The position numbers were made by a program, and so were the translations under genes. The notes beneath the pieces are model-generated. The model worked only from the letters and a program-made list of their open reading frames with translations. It did not search any database and was not told the origin of the DNA. Shown piece after piece: positions 4,687-5,395 of a stretch of 5,395 nt of DNA (position 1 is the first letter of the stretch; the number at the start of each line of letters is the position of its first letter). The DNA comes from UBA1206 sp041672465 (GTDB lineage: Bacteria > Bacillota > Clostridia > Oscillospirales > CAG-382): assembly GCA_041672465.1 (NCBI GenBank), contig JBAYZO010000081.1, positions 1 to 5,395 of the forward strand. The letters run 5' to 3'.

Positions 4687-5028
4687 TTACATTTCAATCG
4701 TGAAGCTCCGAACTTCTTTTAACATTTCCGCCTTTTCTTTTTCTTCTTTTTCCAACATAAACCTGATTTTCTTCAACCGATCTATTGATTTGTTGCAGTA
4801 AACAATCTGTTCATTAAAATATTCCTTTGAATAACTGAGCCCAGCCTTAAGCATATTGCAACCGTCAGTTCTTAAGGCAAGATATATTTCCTGCTTATTG
4901 TTGTCAACATACACATTTGGTTCTGCATCTTCATATTTTCCCGGTAATGGTTCATTTCTTGTTGCTTCAATGCTTTTAACCATTATTCTACCGTTTTTCA
5001 GTTCTGAAGCATTAATTTTTATTTTCAT
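4687..5028 (-). CDS. Coiled-coil hypothetical protein, paralogue of the 5270-5395 gene
   Basis: A 113-residue protein. An N-terminal part (MKIKINASELKNGRIMVKSI) leads to a Pro/acidic segment (PLPGKYEDAEPNVYVDNNK) and a strand EIYLALRTDG. A long charged helix follows, from GLSYSKEYFNEQIVYCNKSI (about residues 63-82) through DRLKKIRFMLEKEEKEKAEMLKEV, probably a coiled coil. The segment G-[LM]-x-Y-x-K-E-Y-F-x-E-Q-I-x-Y-C-x-[KR] is shared with the truncated gene at the right edge, so the two arose by duplication or share a domain. The frame is open to 5061, but ATG 5028 is chosen: it lies 4 nt after the upstream stop with AAAGGGG about 10 nt upstream. Function unknown. Confidence 0.75.
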   Translation of the reverse strand: MKIKINASELKNGRIMVKSIEATRNEPLPGKYEDAEPNVYVDNNKQEIYLALRTDGCNMLKAGLSYSKEYFNEQIVYCNKSIDRLKKIRFMLEKEEKEKAEMLKEVRSFTIEM

Positions 5029-5032
5029 CGGA

Positions 5033-5257
5033 TTAATTCCCCTTTCTTTTGTCACCAGCAAAACTTATTCTGTAGCAACCTCTTTGTGGTATCCATGCAC
5101 AGAACCCAGTCCAAACAAAGTGTTCTCGTTTGCTTTTCTTTGCCGCTTCCCTTTTTGCGTAAGCCTTCCAACCTTTTCGATTTCTTATGGAAGGCTTACC
5201 ATTTGCGCCCACAATCGGCCCCATTCCACACAATGCAAATGCCATTTTAGTTTCCAT
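5033..5257 (-). CDS. Small basic hypothetical protein
   Basis: A 74-residue basic protein. Segments are METKMAFALCGMGPIVGANG (residues 1-20), a Lys/Arg-rich helix (RNRKGWKAYAKREAAKKSKRE), and an aromatic, Cys-containing C-terminal half (HFVWTGFCAWIPQRGCYRISF). No recognised domain. The two C-terminal cysteines are too few for a typical zinc site unless the molecule dimerises. ATG 5257 is supported by AAGGGG at 8 nt, an SD that overlaps the stop of the upstream gene. The frame also runs on upstream without a break to that stop. The paralogues on either side suggest this gene sits between two copies of a duplicated gene. Confidence 0.7.
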   Translation of the reverse strand: METKMAFALCGMGPIVGANGKPSIRNRKGWKAYAKREAAKKSKREHFVWTGFCAWIPQRGCYRISFAGDKRKGN

Positions 5258-5269
5258 TTGAGAATCCCC

Positions 5270-5395
5270 TTATAATTCAATCATAATTTTGTTTTGTTTG
5301 CCATTATTAATGATATCCAACCGCTCAACCGCCCTTTTGCAGTATTCAATCTGTTCATAAAAATATTCTTTGGTGTAAGCCATGCCGACAACCAA
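5270..5395 (-). CDS. Partial gene (5' end outside window), paralogue of 4687-5028
   Basis: The last 41 codons of a gene entering from the right edge. The visible protein has GMAYTKEYFYEQIEYCKRAV followed by ERLDIINNGKQNKIMIEL. It aligns with GLSYSKEYFNEQIVYCNKSI in the 4687-5028 protein. The DNA is also close: bases 5339-5371 match 4795-4827 at 29 of 33 positions. An internal ATG (GMAY) has no SD and falls inside the conserved block, so the gene most likely continues upstream of the window. It lacks the charged EKEEKEK extension of the paralogue. Function unknown. Confidence 0.7.
   Translation of the reverse strand: MVVGMAYTKEYFYEQIEYCKRAVERLDIINNGKQNKIMIEL

Overview
The window looks like part of the genome of a tailed bacteriophage or prophage (Caudoviricetes-type). 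Every supported gene is on the minus strand, the genes are short (about 35 to 234 codons), and they are packed with 1-20 bp gaps or overlaps. One gene is recognisable as a small terminase subunit. The DNA is AT-rich. Most starts have a Shine-Dalgarno (SD) sequence, often of the form AAGGGG, which points to a bacterial host that uses SD initiation and argues against Bacteroidetes. I cannot name the host. No chromosomal housekeeping gene, tRNA, CRISPR array or transposase was seen.

In the direction of transcription (high to low coordinates), the first unit runs from the right edge to about 2295. It contains a 5'-truncated gene (5270-5395), a small basic protein (5033-5257), a coiled-coil paralogue of the truncated gene (4687-5028), a 35-residue protein (4567-4674), and the small terminase (3755-4459). 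After these come a basic protein (3514-3735), a zinc-ribbon protein (3182-3517), a four-cysteine protein (2823-3179), a one-helix membrane protein (2651-2818) and a helical protein (2350-2649). A strong intrinsic terminator at 2295-2339 ends this unit.

The second unit starts below the terminator: a small protein (1940-2197), a cysteine-rich protein (1562-1921), and a coupled small gene broken by an in-frame TAA (1419-1565). A leader with a good sigma70-like promoter (1355-1383) follows. Downstream of it are a protein carrying a perfect 36-bp in-frame tandem duplication (997-1272), a SANT/HTH-like protein (695-898), a ParB-like protein (346-729) and an unknown protein (15-386) that ends inside a perfect 19-bp inverted repeat at the left edge of the window.

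Apart from terminase, and probable nucleic-acid binding by the SANT-like, ParB-like and zinc-binding proteins, no functions can be assigned. I found no convincing new defence or mobile system. The most informative oddities are the exact 36-bp duplication, the stop-interrupted gene, the edge inverted repeat, the paralogous pair, and the small terminase gene with no large-terminase gene after it.
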